NCBI GenBank assembly: GCA_009733775.1
Contig: WOGZ01000005.1
Span: 1-64,000 of the forward strand
Direction: 5' to 3'
Origin: Alectoria sarmentosa
Taxonomy: Eukaryota > Ascomycota > Lecanoromycetes > Lecanorales > Parmeliaceae
Length of the DNA stretch: 64,000 bases
Under the pieces are notes generated by a model, which saw only the letters and a program-made list of their open reading frames with translations, had not been told where the DNA came from and ran no database searches. The position numbers and the translations under genes are program-made. This document shows, piece after piece, positions 46,005 through 57,300 of the stretch. The stretch's first letter is position 1; the number at the start of each line of letters is the position of its first letter.

Positions 46005-48517
46005 ATGACCATCATCTCTAGTCGCTACGTGGAGCCGGTCGTTGCAATCGAGGCTACAAATCATAACAGGGTTTCCAAATCGCCTCCACGTATATGGCAC
46101 GCCATCGAACCGCCCTTCAAAGGCCATCAACTAGCTCCTTCCGACGTCTATGCTCAAAGCGGTGTCGAGACAGCGATAGTCATTGACAATGGTAAGCATC
46201 CAAAGCATATAACTGTTTGGGAGCTGTGTGCTGATTTTCCTGGAGGCTCTAGTCTTGTACGAGCTGGCTGGTCCTTCGATACGGCTCCTCGGTTATCATT
46301 TCCGGCAGATGTTGCTCGATACCGAGACCGAAAATACAACAGGACCGTCTCTTACGTGGGTTACAATGCGTATGCAGACGCTACCACAAGGGGTCAGATA
46401 CGGAATGCTTTTGAACCTGGGACCAGTGTTGTAGGCAATTGGGATGTCATGGAAGGTGTGCTGGATAATGTATTCGTGAATCTAGGAGTTGGAGGAGAGA
46501 ATGAGGGTATCGGCAGACCTGTTCTCATGACCGAGCCTGTTGCCAATTTGGGCTACTCAAGAAAGAGTACGTGCCAGTTTTTGAGCTTACTCGTTCAGAT
46601 GGACGCTGACTTTGTGCAGCTATGAACGAGCTTCTATTCGAGTGCTACTACGCGCCCTCGCTAGTTTACGGCATCGATTCACTATTCTCATACAAATTCA
46701 ATAAAGGAAACAGCGGACTTATCATATCATCCTCGCACTCCTCGACCCATGTAATTCCTGTCTTGAACTCGAAGCCTATAATGTCCAGCGTGTCGCGATT
46801 GAATTGGGGAGGATCTCAGGGCGCTGAGTATTTGCTAAAGCTGTTGAGGCTAAAGTATCCGCATTTCCCCAGTAAAGTCACCGACTATCAGTCGCAACAT
46901 ATGGTTCGTGAGCATTGCTATGTCTCTCAGAGTTTCGATAAGGAGATGAGAGGCTTCCTGGACTGGACAGGTTTGGAAAGCCGAGACCATGTTGTACAGT
47001 ACCCCTTTACGGAGCATATTGTTGTCGAGAAGAGCGAGGAGGAAATTGCACGAATTGCCGAGCGGAAAAGGGAGGGCGGAAGGAGACTACAAGAGCAAGC
47101 GGCAAAAATGAGATTGGAGAAGCTTGTGCAAAAAGAACAGGAATTAGATTACTACAAGGACCTACAGCAGCGCCTGGTGGGTCAAACGAAAAAGGAGATC
47201 AAACGCTTGCTCGACGAGGACGAGTTCAAAGATGACGCTCAACTCGAAAAAACTATCAAAGACATGGAGAAATCTGTACGAAAGGCCAGGAACAAGGACC
47301 TAGGTGTTTCAGACGTTGTTGAAGAGGACGGAGTTGACTTTCCACTGCTCGATATAGCGGACGAAGAGCTTGACGAGACAGGCTTGAGACAAAAGAGACA
47401 TCAGCGATTGTTAAAGTCAGGCGTGGAAGCTCGTGCAAGAGCAAAAGTCGAAAAGGAGCAGGAAAGAGCCCGTGCAGTAGATGAAAAAAAACTTGATGAC
47501 GAGCGCCGTAACAAAGACCTTGACGGGTGGCTAGAAGATCGGAGAGTCGCGAGAACGGTGAGAGACGTTGCGGAATGGAAACCACTTGGATATTTTGCAT
47601 ACTGATATCTTACTTCCAGGCTCTGCTCCAAAGAATCAAAGATAGGGAAAGACAGAAGGCAGATCTTGGCAACCGTAAATCACTTGCCAGCCAGATGCGT
47701 ATGAAAACACTCGCAAATTTGGCCTCGGATGCGCCCGGCAGAAAACGTCGGCGAGGTGGTGACGATGACAATTTTGGCGCGAATGATGAGGACTGGGGGG
47801 TCTATCGCACTGTTGCGATGGGTGAGCAAAGTGAGGATGAGGAAGAAGAAGATCTCGATGCAGAAATGAAGAACGTGGAAGCACAGCTGCTGAAGTATGA
47901 TCCTGGGTTCAACGAGAGCAATACTATGGCTGCTCAGATGGACTGGACGAAAAGTCTTATGCATGCTTTTCGACGCGGTCCACGGCTTTTTGACCCAGAA
48001 AGCCAACAGGAAATCCATCAATTGCATCTCAATGTTGAAAGGATTCGCGTGCCCGAGGTGGTCTTCCAACCTGCTATAGCAGGTCTTGATCAGGCAGGCA
48101 TAACTGACATCGCTGCCGATATGATCAACCACGGGATGGGAAAACTACATGACCGCAATAATATTCTTAGGGACGTTTTTCTCACTGGAGGCAACACGCT
48201 TTTCGCGGGATTCGAGGAGAGACTCAACAAGGAGTTGCGCGCTGTCCTACCTATAGATGCTGCGATGCATCTCCGACAGGCGACTGACCCATTGCTTGAC
48301 GCCTGGAGAGGGGCCGCTCAGTGGTCCAAGGGGCCGAATTTTAGGCAAGCCCTCGTGACTCGTCAAGATTACGATGAAAAAGGCTTCGACTATATGAAGG
48401 TAAGTCGGCACAACGTAACAAGTGAACCTTTTCCCGACCCCAACATCTGCCCAGCCTGAACCGATTTTGACCTTTACATTGCAGGAGCACAGTCTTGGCA
48501 ACAACAATACTTTTTGA
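46005..48517 (+). CDS. ARP5: Arp5, actin-related protein of the INO80 remodeller
   Basis: Five exons, 46005-46191, 46246-46566, 46620-47557, 47620-48399 and 48485-48517, about 752 residues. The actin fold begins with VIDNGSSLVRAGW (phosphate loop), continues PVLMTEPVANLGYSRKTM and LLFECYYAPSLVYGIDSLFSY, and closes with VFLTGGNTLFAGFEERLNKE. A long charged, partly coiled-coil insertion with a KRRRGGDDD stretch and an acidic EDEEEEDLDAE run splits the fold, as is typical for Arp5. Intron 1 (54 nt) keeps the frame open. The last exon is 33 nt, coding EHSLGNNNTF. With Ies6 it forms the Arp5 module of INO80. Confidence 0.96.
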
Positions 48518-48904
48518 TCTGTCAATTGCGAAATAAGAAAGACTTGCAGCCAATCTTATGATCACTGCAATAGATGATAGACGATAGCTTGGTCAATGGG
48601 ATCATAGCTCGTTTGATCTGTACAGGCAAGTGGCAGATATCGCTAGGTTCTACTGGCTACATAATATTGCGCCAAAGGAGTAATGGTCCACATGTTCAGC
48701 ATGAACGCTGGTTGGCACGCTCCCACAATATTGAGAACCTCATTGTAGGATATTCCAGCCAAAAAGCTTCGCATGTTCGCCAATGCAATATTCCGAGGCG
48801 TCGTCATCATACTGTAGCATATCACTGATTGGGGTATCAGGCATCCGTGCAGAGTGCACATGTGATTACTGCAGAATTCTCCGCAAGGTCTCAGAGCGGA
48901 TCAA
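48518..48904. other. Intergenic, convergent ARP5 and kapC 3' ends
   Basis: 387 bp without a gene; presumably 3' UTRs and polyadenylation signals of both neighbours. Confidence 0.5.
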
Positions 48905-49909
48905 TCACCTGTTATCAGCATGAGGAGGCTGGCCAGGCGCAGAGCGCATTTCTGCATCCTCGCCAACTCGAATCCTTTTGTTCGAATTGTTTCCTCTACT
49001 ATAAGGTGGTTCATCCTGTTGGTGTCTACCTCCACTCATATCTGCCACAGCCTGAACGGCAGAAGCTTGAAGCTGACTTGCAGCCAATGACCCCATTGGA
49101 GCTGTAGGCGCTGGTATCTGTTGGGCAGGAGGACCTGAAGTCCGAGGATGGGGGATGTCGATGTTCGACGGCGGTTGTGGATATTCGCCTTGGGACTCGA
49201 GAAGGCGAGATTGTAGGCTGATGATGTAGTCGCGCAGCTGATAATTCTCTGATTGTAGAGCTTTAAAGTTTTCACTGAGGCTGTTGAATTCCCTCACTTG
49301 CGTCTCTAGAGTCTTGATGTGCCCTTCTTTTCGTTGTCTGAACGCGCGCTGTAGTAATCTTTTAGTAAGCTGTCTTTGTCACCCCGAAAAAACTTTGGCG
49401 CAGAACATCTCTTGAACCCAAGATCAAAGTGGCTTCCATGAACGACGACAATTATGTAAAGCCCACATACCTGAGCTGCTCTATTTTGCGCCGCACGTTT
49501 TGACGTCGATAATTCACGCTTGCCACCTTTCCTGCCATCGCTGGCGCCGTCGTCGCCTCCGCTATCACCAGCACCCGGGTTCATAATGCCGGTTCCCGCG
49601 ATTGCAGGATCAATATTGTGATGATGTGGACTCGCAGTATTTGACAACTGATGCTCTGGTCTGTGGTGAGGAAGATGATGGTTCTGCACCTGGGCGAGCA
49701 GCTGCTCTCGGAGAGCTGACCATATCGATGTGTCAGCAATTCCACAATGTCGAAAAACGAACCCAACTATCGCCTGATTACTCACTCTGGTCCGAGACAT
49801 TGTCCTGCCACCTAAGGTCAGTCACTGCTTCTATAGACGGAGTGGTGGTTTGGCTTACCTGCCCCGGCATTCGCATGGGGTGCGGCGCTGGTGCAAGTGT
49901 TGGCTGCAT
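48905..49909 (-). CDS. kapC: KapC-type bZIP transcription factor
   Basis: Four exons on the minus strand: 49909-49859, 49804-49786, 49715-49471 and 49348-48905, total 759 nt, 252 residues. The start MQPTLAPAPHP and the basic region KRAAQNRAAQ|RAFRQRKEGHI, formed across the exon 3/4 junction, match the kapC family I remember; NxxAAQxAFR is the DNA-contact signature. The zipper follows with ENFKALQSENYQLRDYIISL. The tail is rich in P, Q and N. KapC is a conserved Pezizomycotina regulator related to AP-1 factors. Exon 2 is only 19 nt. The splitting of the basic region by an intron makes retention products non-functional for DNA binding. Confidence 0.93.
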
Positions 49910-50480
49910 CCTAGTTGAACGACTAAACGATCTCGTCAGATCTTCGGCTGATGTAATCGTGGGGTCCTAAAGTGTGGCTGTTCCGGTTTGAGAATGTGTT
50001 GAGCTGCGGGTCGGAGTGCTGAGCATACTTAGTGACAGGAGGCTCACTACGTCAATCGTGCAGAAAGGCCGCCGGATCAGGTCCCAGCTTCCGGCTTCCC
50101 TGTTCAACACAGCCCCGAGAGAGATGTAAAATCTTGCTAGGAACCACTTGTAGGTCTTTTTCTCGAAGGGTATGAGCTGAATATCAATTAATTATATGAT
50201 GACTGAGCTATTATTCAGCGTAAGACGACAAGCATCCTTAGCGCTTCGGCGGCCCGGCTGACACTGGGGACCAAGATTACGACGATTGTAAAAATACAGT
50301 ACAACCATATTTAGTCATCGTCATCATGGAAATTGAGCGACACCTGCTATAGCTCGTAAATTTGCAGATGTAAACGATCTCTACTTCTTGTTCCGATGAT
50401 GCATTTCCGAATAATTCATGTTTCTTGTAGTCCTTGCAATGGATATTGATTAATTGCTTCAAGATGAAGCATCTCTGCCC
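49910..50480. promoter_or_regulatory. kapC upstream region
   Basis: 570 bp of ordinary composition 5' of kapC, grading into the repeat mosaic. No individual site can be named. Confidence 0.4.
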
Positions 50481-51063
50481 CTCGAGAGCACAACGGCAAT
50501 CCTTACAGAGGACACACCGGCAGCATCGATGAAGGGCACAACGATTTCTATCAAGGGCACATAGGCAGCTTCAATGGTGGGCACAACGGCGACCTCTATG
50601 GTGGGCATAACAACAACTCCTATGGTGGGCACAACGGCAACAAAAGTTAGGGGTACCTCAAACGTACGCCCTTACCCACCAGACCCCCGCCCACCCACCT
50701 CCCATCATGACCACAGATCTCTACATGAGATTCGTCGCCTCACGAATCCACGCACTCAGCTCCGAGTCGAGCTAGCTACCTCACCGTGCAAGATCTTTAC
50801 GAGCGTTATGCGCCCAATTTGAGATCAATTTCTCGCCATCTTTGCCTGGCGGGATAAACTCCCAGGAGTTTGGACCTCCGGTTTACCTCTATTCTACGGC
50901 CGGTTTCAACAATTCAGTTTGTTTAATCACTTCGGTGTCGAATCATACAAGCAGGATACAATGCTAGCCTCCAAGTCAATTTCGCCTGAGACAGGGACAG
51001 CGACGGCAACAACGGCTCAAGAGAATCTTCAAGTGCTGAAGGAAGCAGGATGGAACAACCAAG

Positions 51064-51415
51064 TCACTTTTGGCCGTCTGATATTTCAGTCTACCTCTAC
51101 TCTACAGCCTGATGTACCCGGACTGCCTTCATTTTGATGCTTCCAATCACCTCTGAATGTCGTTTCTTTTCAGGTTCTGCTGCTGAAGAAAAGATGTTGA
51201 GCCTAAAAGACAGCATTCCTGTCAAGACATATTCTTCTGACGCTCGTCTCGACAAGTCATTTTGGTCGTTCAGTCTGCCTCTATTCTACGGCCTTGTGTA
51301 CCCGTACTGTCCGGATTTCGGTGCTTCCAATCACCTCTGAATGACGTTTCTTTTCAGGTCCTGCTGCTGAAGACAAGATGTTGGGTCTAAAAGACAGCAT
51401 TTATGTCAAGACGGC
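51064..51415 (+). repeat. About 185-bp tandem duplication
   Basis: TTCCAATCACCTCTGAATG occurs at 51141 and 51325, and the surrounding 165 bp align (shared TTTCTTTTCAGGT, CTGCTGCTGAAGA and AAAAGACAGCATT). A third, partial copy of the start (CCTCTATTCTACGGCC) lies at about 50887. Confidence 0.8.
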
Positions 51416-52284
51416 AACAGCAATGGAGGGCAAGGGGATCCCAATAGAGGTACATCTGCAGCACCAATGGAGGGCACAACGGCAACCTTTATGGTGGGCA
51501 CAACGGTAATCCCTGTGGTGAACGTAACGGCAATCTCAATGAAGGGCCGGGAAACTCCTATGCAGGGCACAACAGCAACCTCCATGGAGAGCACAATGGC
51601 AACCTCCATGACGCTGTCATGGTTGACGAAGAAGATGACGTGTGTTGATTAAGCAACAGTCAACACCCTCACGTGTCTCTTCAAATGTCGCTCATTCTAA
51701 ATGCCTTCTCAATGCTGCTAGATGCTGACTCCAAAATATTCCTCGGGAAATGCCCTGATCGGATCATAATCAAAACAGGTACAAACTAGGTACGGGGTGA
51801 ATGCCTGGGCGACACGACCACGCGCGGTCATGAGCAGAATCATGCTTGAACGCTCATCAAGTTGGCACGAACCAATATGACAACGGCGTGCGTACGGTGT
51901 CAAGCCTGATCTGTCGTTTATCTATTCAGACTGAAAGAGCCTAGCCGGACCGTTGTGGCTGGGTTGTATCACGTATCCATGACCTTGGAGAGCATAACAG
52001 CGACCCCAGTGGAGGACACGGCGGTGACAACGACGTGCGTACGGTGTTATGCCTGATCCGTCGCCTTTCTATTCAGATTGAATGAACCCAGCCTAATCGT
52101 GGTGGCTGGGTCATATAACGTATCCATGGCGCTGAAGGGCAGAACAGCAACATCAACGGAGGGCAAAACAATTCCTGTGAAGGGCATGACGACAACACCA
52201 GTGAAAAGCACAACGGCGATCTCTATGAAGAGTACAATGGCAACACCAATGAAAGACAAGCATTCAAGACATGATCACTTTCGA

Positions 52285-52375
52285 AGCCGCTTAAAATCAT
52301 GGGGATGGATTTCATTGGCCCGCTTCCTGAAACAAGGTCATTGCCCCTTGTCGACAGGTTCAATCTGAACAAGAT
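52285..52375 (+). pseudogene. Gypsy integrase fragment
   Basis: The frame reads MGMDFIGPLPETR then LPLVDRFN, matching the start of the Gypsy integrase core, where the D of MDF is the first catalytic aspartate, with a deletion before VDRF. It follows directly on a partial copy of the 52524/53129 repeat, so the junction is chimeric. Unrelated in sequence to Gypsy-1 and Gypsy-2. Confidence 0.7.
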
Positions 52376-52865
52376 ATGTCGAGTTTCTCGACAGGATCGA
52401 ACAAAGAATGCAAATGAAAGATGTATGAAAACGAGCATTTCTTTACGTCAATATAAAGTCGTCCGCCATATTCTATATTGACATAAATATAGGCCACGAG
52501 GCAACCTTCTGCCCAACGAGAAGGCAACAAGTTTTCATTGAAAACATGATCACTCTCGGAGCCGCCCAATTGAACTTGTCTGTAAAAGGCAAAGACATTC
52601 TGAGAAAAGCTCGAACCCGCAGGGCCAAGAAGCAACAATGACGACGTCGTGACTTTGAGGGTGACGGCAGCATCAGTGAAGGGCAACTCCATTTCCAGTC
52701 TATCTTACGAGAAAGACGTGTACAGAAAAGCGAACGGGAGTGGTTATCATGAAAGATATGTGGTATACCGGGACGATTCTCGCCATTTTCATCCTACATA
52801 AAGGATAGATATGAGAAGCCTAAGAAGCACTTGTCACACAATTCCAACCTGCTACGAAAGGACCA

Positions 52866-53243
52866 TTGGAATCCCCTATCATCTATGATTCCTTTCCTTT
52901 CACAGTCACTCAGCGGAGATACTCAATATACAAGCTTGAGTTGTGTGTTATTGTGAGGTTCGTCAAGAAGCACGATTACCTTTGCAAGCATATTTTATGT
53001 GTAGCGCAAAATGGTCATATCAACAAAGGGCAAAATGACGATCGCACCAATGAAGAGCACAACGACAACCCCAGTGAAGGGCACAACCGCAACCGTGGGG
53101 CTGTACGTCTGCTATATTCGGGTAATTCTCAGCAAACCTTCATTGAAGACATGATCACTCTCGGAGCCTCTCAATTGGGTTTGTCTGTAAAAGACGAAGA
53201 CACTTTGAGAGAAGCTCGAGCCCGTAGGGTCAAGAAGCAATAA
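52866..53243 (+). pseudogene. Gypsy RNase H fragment fused to a repeated tail
   Basis: A 125-codon frame. Its first part, TQRRYSIYKLELCVIVRFVK followed by KHDYLCKH, matches Gypsy RNase H around the catalytic Glu (YKLEL, normally YxxEL). Downstream it runs through the 24-bp type repeats and ends with the repeated segment coding ITLGASQLGLSVKDED and REARARR. The RNase H piece lies after the integrase piece, the reverse of the pol order, so at least two rearranged fragments are present. Confidence 0.65.
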
Positions 53244-53447
53244 TGGCGGCGTGGTTTTGGAAATGACGGCAAGAGTGGAGGGCACAACCGCAACCGTGAG
53301 AGGGATGGCAACAACCGAGGCTCTACATGTCTGCTATATCGATCAAAGCGTTTATTCTCGTAAAGTTTGACTGTATGCTTGTTGACATTGAAAGCAAACT
53401 CCTGTGGAGGGCAAGGCGGTAATCATTGTGGAGGGCAACAAGCTGGA

Positions 53448-53560
53448 GCTTGTTGAAGGAGGAGAGAGAGGAGGAGGAGGCGGACGCGGAGGCGGAGGCG
53501 GAGGCGGAGGGGGAGGAAATGAGAAGAAGAAAGAAAAGAACAGGAAAGAGCCGAAACTCT
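53448..53560 (+). repeat. Purine-only tract with GGA/GGC runs
   Basis: Over about 110 bases the plus strand is nearly all A and G: GAGGAGGAGG-type repeats, then GGCGGAGGCGGAGGCGGAGG, then GAAGAAGAAAG. The many GG and GGG runs could form G-quadruplexes, and the mirror-like purine run could form triplex DNA. Frames through it (poly-Gly, poly-Pro) are artefacts of composition. Confidence 0.8.
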
Positions 53561-54341
53561 CACCACTGTCAGTCGTCTCAATTGTCACTACGAAGAGTCC
53601 GTACTAATGTGCTCCCCAGCCCAAAGTTAAACGCTCAACGGAAAGTCAAGCTCTCAAGCCATCCGCTTTTTACATCTATAGCAAAGCGGAGAAAGGACAC
53701 ATCACATCGCTCTAGAATTAAGCAGCTCCGACCAGCCTACACATATCTCGAGCATCCCTGCAACCAAGGACATCTCGACCTACGGTAGAAAAAGAGTCGT
53801 GTCCAGCACGATCGGTCATACCGTAACGTTGTGGATTATCTACATCCCCTATAATGTCGAGCTCTCTGCCACCCCAGAATGGCTGAGGCGCAAGCACAAT
53901 CAACGGCTTGGATCCAGACCACAGATTCAACTGTGAACAGTATCCTCGTGCTTTGCTTCAGGCTCGTCATCTTTGGCACGCTAAGTGGTAAGGGATTCAT
54001 CTATCGTCACCTCGCGGTCTTTTTACTAATAAAGCGATAGTTTCTACTCACTACACACGAATAGGGATTCTACGACCTCAGATGCAGCCTTTTCTCGAAT
54101 GCAAGTCAATGTCAAACACGCATCCACAAATCTCGTATCAACATAAGCCGAGGTTGGGAAAACAAGGAAAATGATATGCGAGCTCGTGGATACAAGTATA
54201 CGGAGGATGGGGAGGCAACCCATGCGCGGATTTGTTGCTTATGCATTTGTATCCCATCTAGTGTTCGGGTTTGGAAGGTTTTGTTTCTTATCCTTGCAAG
54301 TCTTCAACAATGTAAACTTTCCTGAATCCTCATGGAATGAA
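53561..54341. other. Intergenic downstream of the ABC transporter
   Basis: About 780 bp without a credible gene between the purine tract and the transporter stop codon. Confidence 0.5.
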
Positions 54342-57300
54342 TCAGTTTAAATTTTCCGCAAGATCCCCCAATCCTTTCTCCATCATTCCGGCCGTAGGTC
54401 CCTGCGCAACAACCCGGCCATTCTTGAGCATAATATAGTGATCCGCGTTCTTCGCCCCCTCCAACCGATGGGCAATGGTAATTATTGTGCTCCCTTTCAA
54501 ATCCTCATGAAGGACCTGCTGTATGTGCACCGCAGTTTCCGCATCGATCGACGCTGTTGCCTAATACCTACAGTGAGATTCAGTTTTTCCCGGATGCAAG
54601 GCACGTACCTCATCAAGTATAATAATCGCGCTCCTCCTTAATACAGCACTGGCCAGCTTTACCAACTGCCTCTGTCCTAAACTTAGATTCTTTCCGCCAG
54701 CCTCAATGGGGGTATCTAAACTCCATTGATGGCCACATATGCGACCAAGGACCGCTTCACAGGCGTCGTTGGAATGATCAGCTAGTGGATCAAGATTATG
54801 TCGCATCGAGCCTGGGAAGAGGACTGGATCTTGTGCTAAGAAAGTTACGCGTGTTCTTAAAGCCTGCTTGTCCACCTTTGAGATGTCGATCCCATCGACG
54901 AAGATACGACCAGAATCAGGCAGAATCGTGCCTAATAGTGCAAGGGTTAAGGTGCTTTTTCCAGATCCGGTCCGTCCAAGAAGCACTGTAGTAGACCCGG
55001 CTGGAATCCGAAAAGACATGGAAGACAAGGACGGATCCAGATGTGGAGCGTAGCGGATTGTAACATCTTCAAAGACAATATCACCTGTAGATAGAGGCCA
55101 CCATGCTGGCGGATTGACTGGTCCTGCTGTCTCTTGCTCTAGATGTAACAGCTCAACCACCCTTTCCACGGAGACAAAGTCCATCTGAAGCTGTCCGTAT
55201 TGCCTGCAGAGCGCGTGTGTGCTCATGACAAATTGAGATGCTGCAATCAAGACAAATGCTGTGGAACCCGCCGAAACACCGGTATAAATCGCAAGTAAGG
55301 TTAAAAGCAGCGTTGCGCTGGCCGACAAGGTATCGAAGCGAAGCATAAGCCATGCTTGCAGACTCCAGTAAAAGTGATCCATCTTCTGGAAATTATCCGT
55401 TACATCAATCACTCTATCTTGGAAAACACTTTGAGCACAAAAGGCACGGACAGTTGTCAAACCGTCCAACAGCGCGCCAAAGTTCGACATCAATGGACTC
55501 AGTGATACCATCTCGAGTCGTCGTAGGCTCTGAGATGTGGGCAGAAAGCGTAGGAATATCAGTAAGAACGCGAGGGACAGAAGGAGAGAAATGACGAGGA
55601 AGACTGGCGTAACCCCCGCGATGATGGCGAGAGAAGAAAGCCATTCAATGGAAAGGAATAAAACGTTCTGAAATTGTTGACTGATGTTCCCACTATAAGA
55701 TTCGAGATCAGCATGGCTCCAAGCCGAAGGGGCGAATGGCCGAGGGGAGCTTTGGTTCGTCTTGCGACTTACACTGCATAGGCAAGTAGGGGGAGATGTG
55801 TAGGAAAAATTCATTTGCATGAGTACTCACTCGACGATTCCAATATCTGAGGTAAGTCGATTCATCAAGCGACCCACTGCGTAGATTTCGGAGTCAGCGT
55901 CGCTCTTTCTAGGCAAAAAGCGAAAAAAGGAGAGCAGGAGGACCGTTTCGCCGCCGAAACTTGGCGGTTCACCTGAGTGGTAAGACAAATAAGTGGAGCT
56001 TTCTGCTCCCAAAACATGGCATGTGGCCCCAATTTGCTACCCAGTAGGAAGGATATACCCCGAAATGTACGTACCAGGAGTCACGTCGTAGAATCGGAAC
56101 GTTGCGTGGCCAATTTTCTCTATAATTTCTTTGAATAAATAACGACCAGAGAAATAGACGATCCCCAGCATCAAGCTCTGAGAGATGAGAAACACGCATG
56201 ATCGAACGGCAGCGATCAAAAAGAATCCAATGAGCCAAGGTCTCAAGTTAGTCTCCGGTGAGGGCAACGTGTCGAAGGGGCCGGATCTGACTCGACTTTC
56301 ACTTTCAGATTCACTTCTCTCAAAGGCCTCACCCCAAATTTTGAGGAACCAAGTCTCTCCGATAGTGACGAGACGATACAGTGCTAGGATGGAGATCAAG
56401 ACCGCCCACCATTTGATCTTGCCCGCTTTGACGTATTCCCAATAGACAGCGGCTTTGACTCCTCCGAGGGCCCTGTGCTCTTCTTCGATGAATTTACGGG
56501 GCGCCATAAGCTCTTCTTGCGCCTTATCACCTTTTCCTATCCTATTGTTGACCGAATCTGACGATTCAATTATACTTAGCATGCTTGAGGCAGTACGTTC
56601 GACCCCGTCGAGAACACATGCTCTGCCTTCCGATATCTCAACGAGCTGCCGTGCTATCCCATGACATAGCTCTGTGCGATGCGTGACTAGAATGACCGTC
56701 CTGCCCTCCAACAACGGGCCTCCAAAGCATTTCCGCATAATTGTCTTGGCTGTTTGATGGTCTAAAGCCGACAACGGATCATCAAGCAGAAGTAATTTTG
56801 CCCGGCTATACACGGCTCTCGCCAGCGCAACCCGAGCTTTTTGGCCACCAGACAGTCCAACGCCGTTTTCACCAATGTTTGTCAGGTCACCGTCTTTGAA
56901 AGAAGCAAGATCTGGAGTCAACGCGCAAGCTTCCAGAACATCCTTGTAGCGAGCATCCTCTTGCGAAGAGCAAAAGAGTATATTCTCTCTAATGCTGATA
57001 CTCTGAAGCCAAGGGGTTTGGCCGCAGTATCCTATCATCTTGTTGGACTGGATGACGGAGCCTGCTAAATAGTCGAGCTCCCCCATCAATGCTTGTAGTA
57101 AGGCTGTCTTACCTGCACCAATCTTACCAGTGATAACGGTCAGGCCAACAGGGAACGTAATGCTGATATCATAAAGTACTGGTACTGGCACAGGATTACC
57201 GGTGCCGGGCCACGCAAACGAAGCATTTTGCAACTTGAGCTCCGGTCCTTGCTCGGATGGTTGCGAGTCCTTTTCTGGCTCGCTCATGAAGTCTTCTATA

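Larger units (their letters stand above)
50480..53310. repeat. Mosaic of short dispersed repeats and Gypsy fragments
   Basis: A gene-free region of normal GC content built from repeated pieces. A 24-bp unit, roughly GGGCACAACGGCAACCTCNATG, recurs in clusters (50500-50660, 51420-51620, 52130-52260, 53030-53100, 53280-53300). Larger duplications are 51064-51230 with 51259-51415, 51887-51990 with 52033-52135, and 52524-52650 with 53129-53256. Integrase (52285-52375) and RNase H (52890-53000) fragments of a Gypsy element are embedded. The frames are fragments and are not called as genes. The region differs from the AT-rich blocks because it shows no strong RIP. Confidence 0.75.

Noticed and set aside
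51467..52368. Open frames with MVGTTATS-type repeats as a surface-protein gene
   Set aside because: The repeats are scattered, interrupted by stops and joined to retroelement pieces; no signal peptide or continuous frame.
53352..53607. Poly-Pro and poly-Gly frames at the purine tract
   Set aside because: They are translations of a low-complexity purine run; no start context, introns or conserved flanks.
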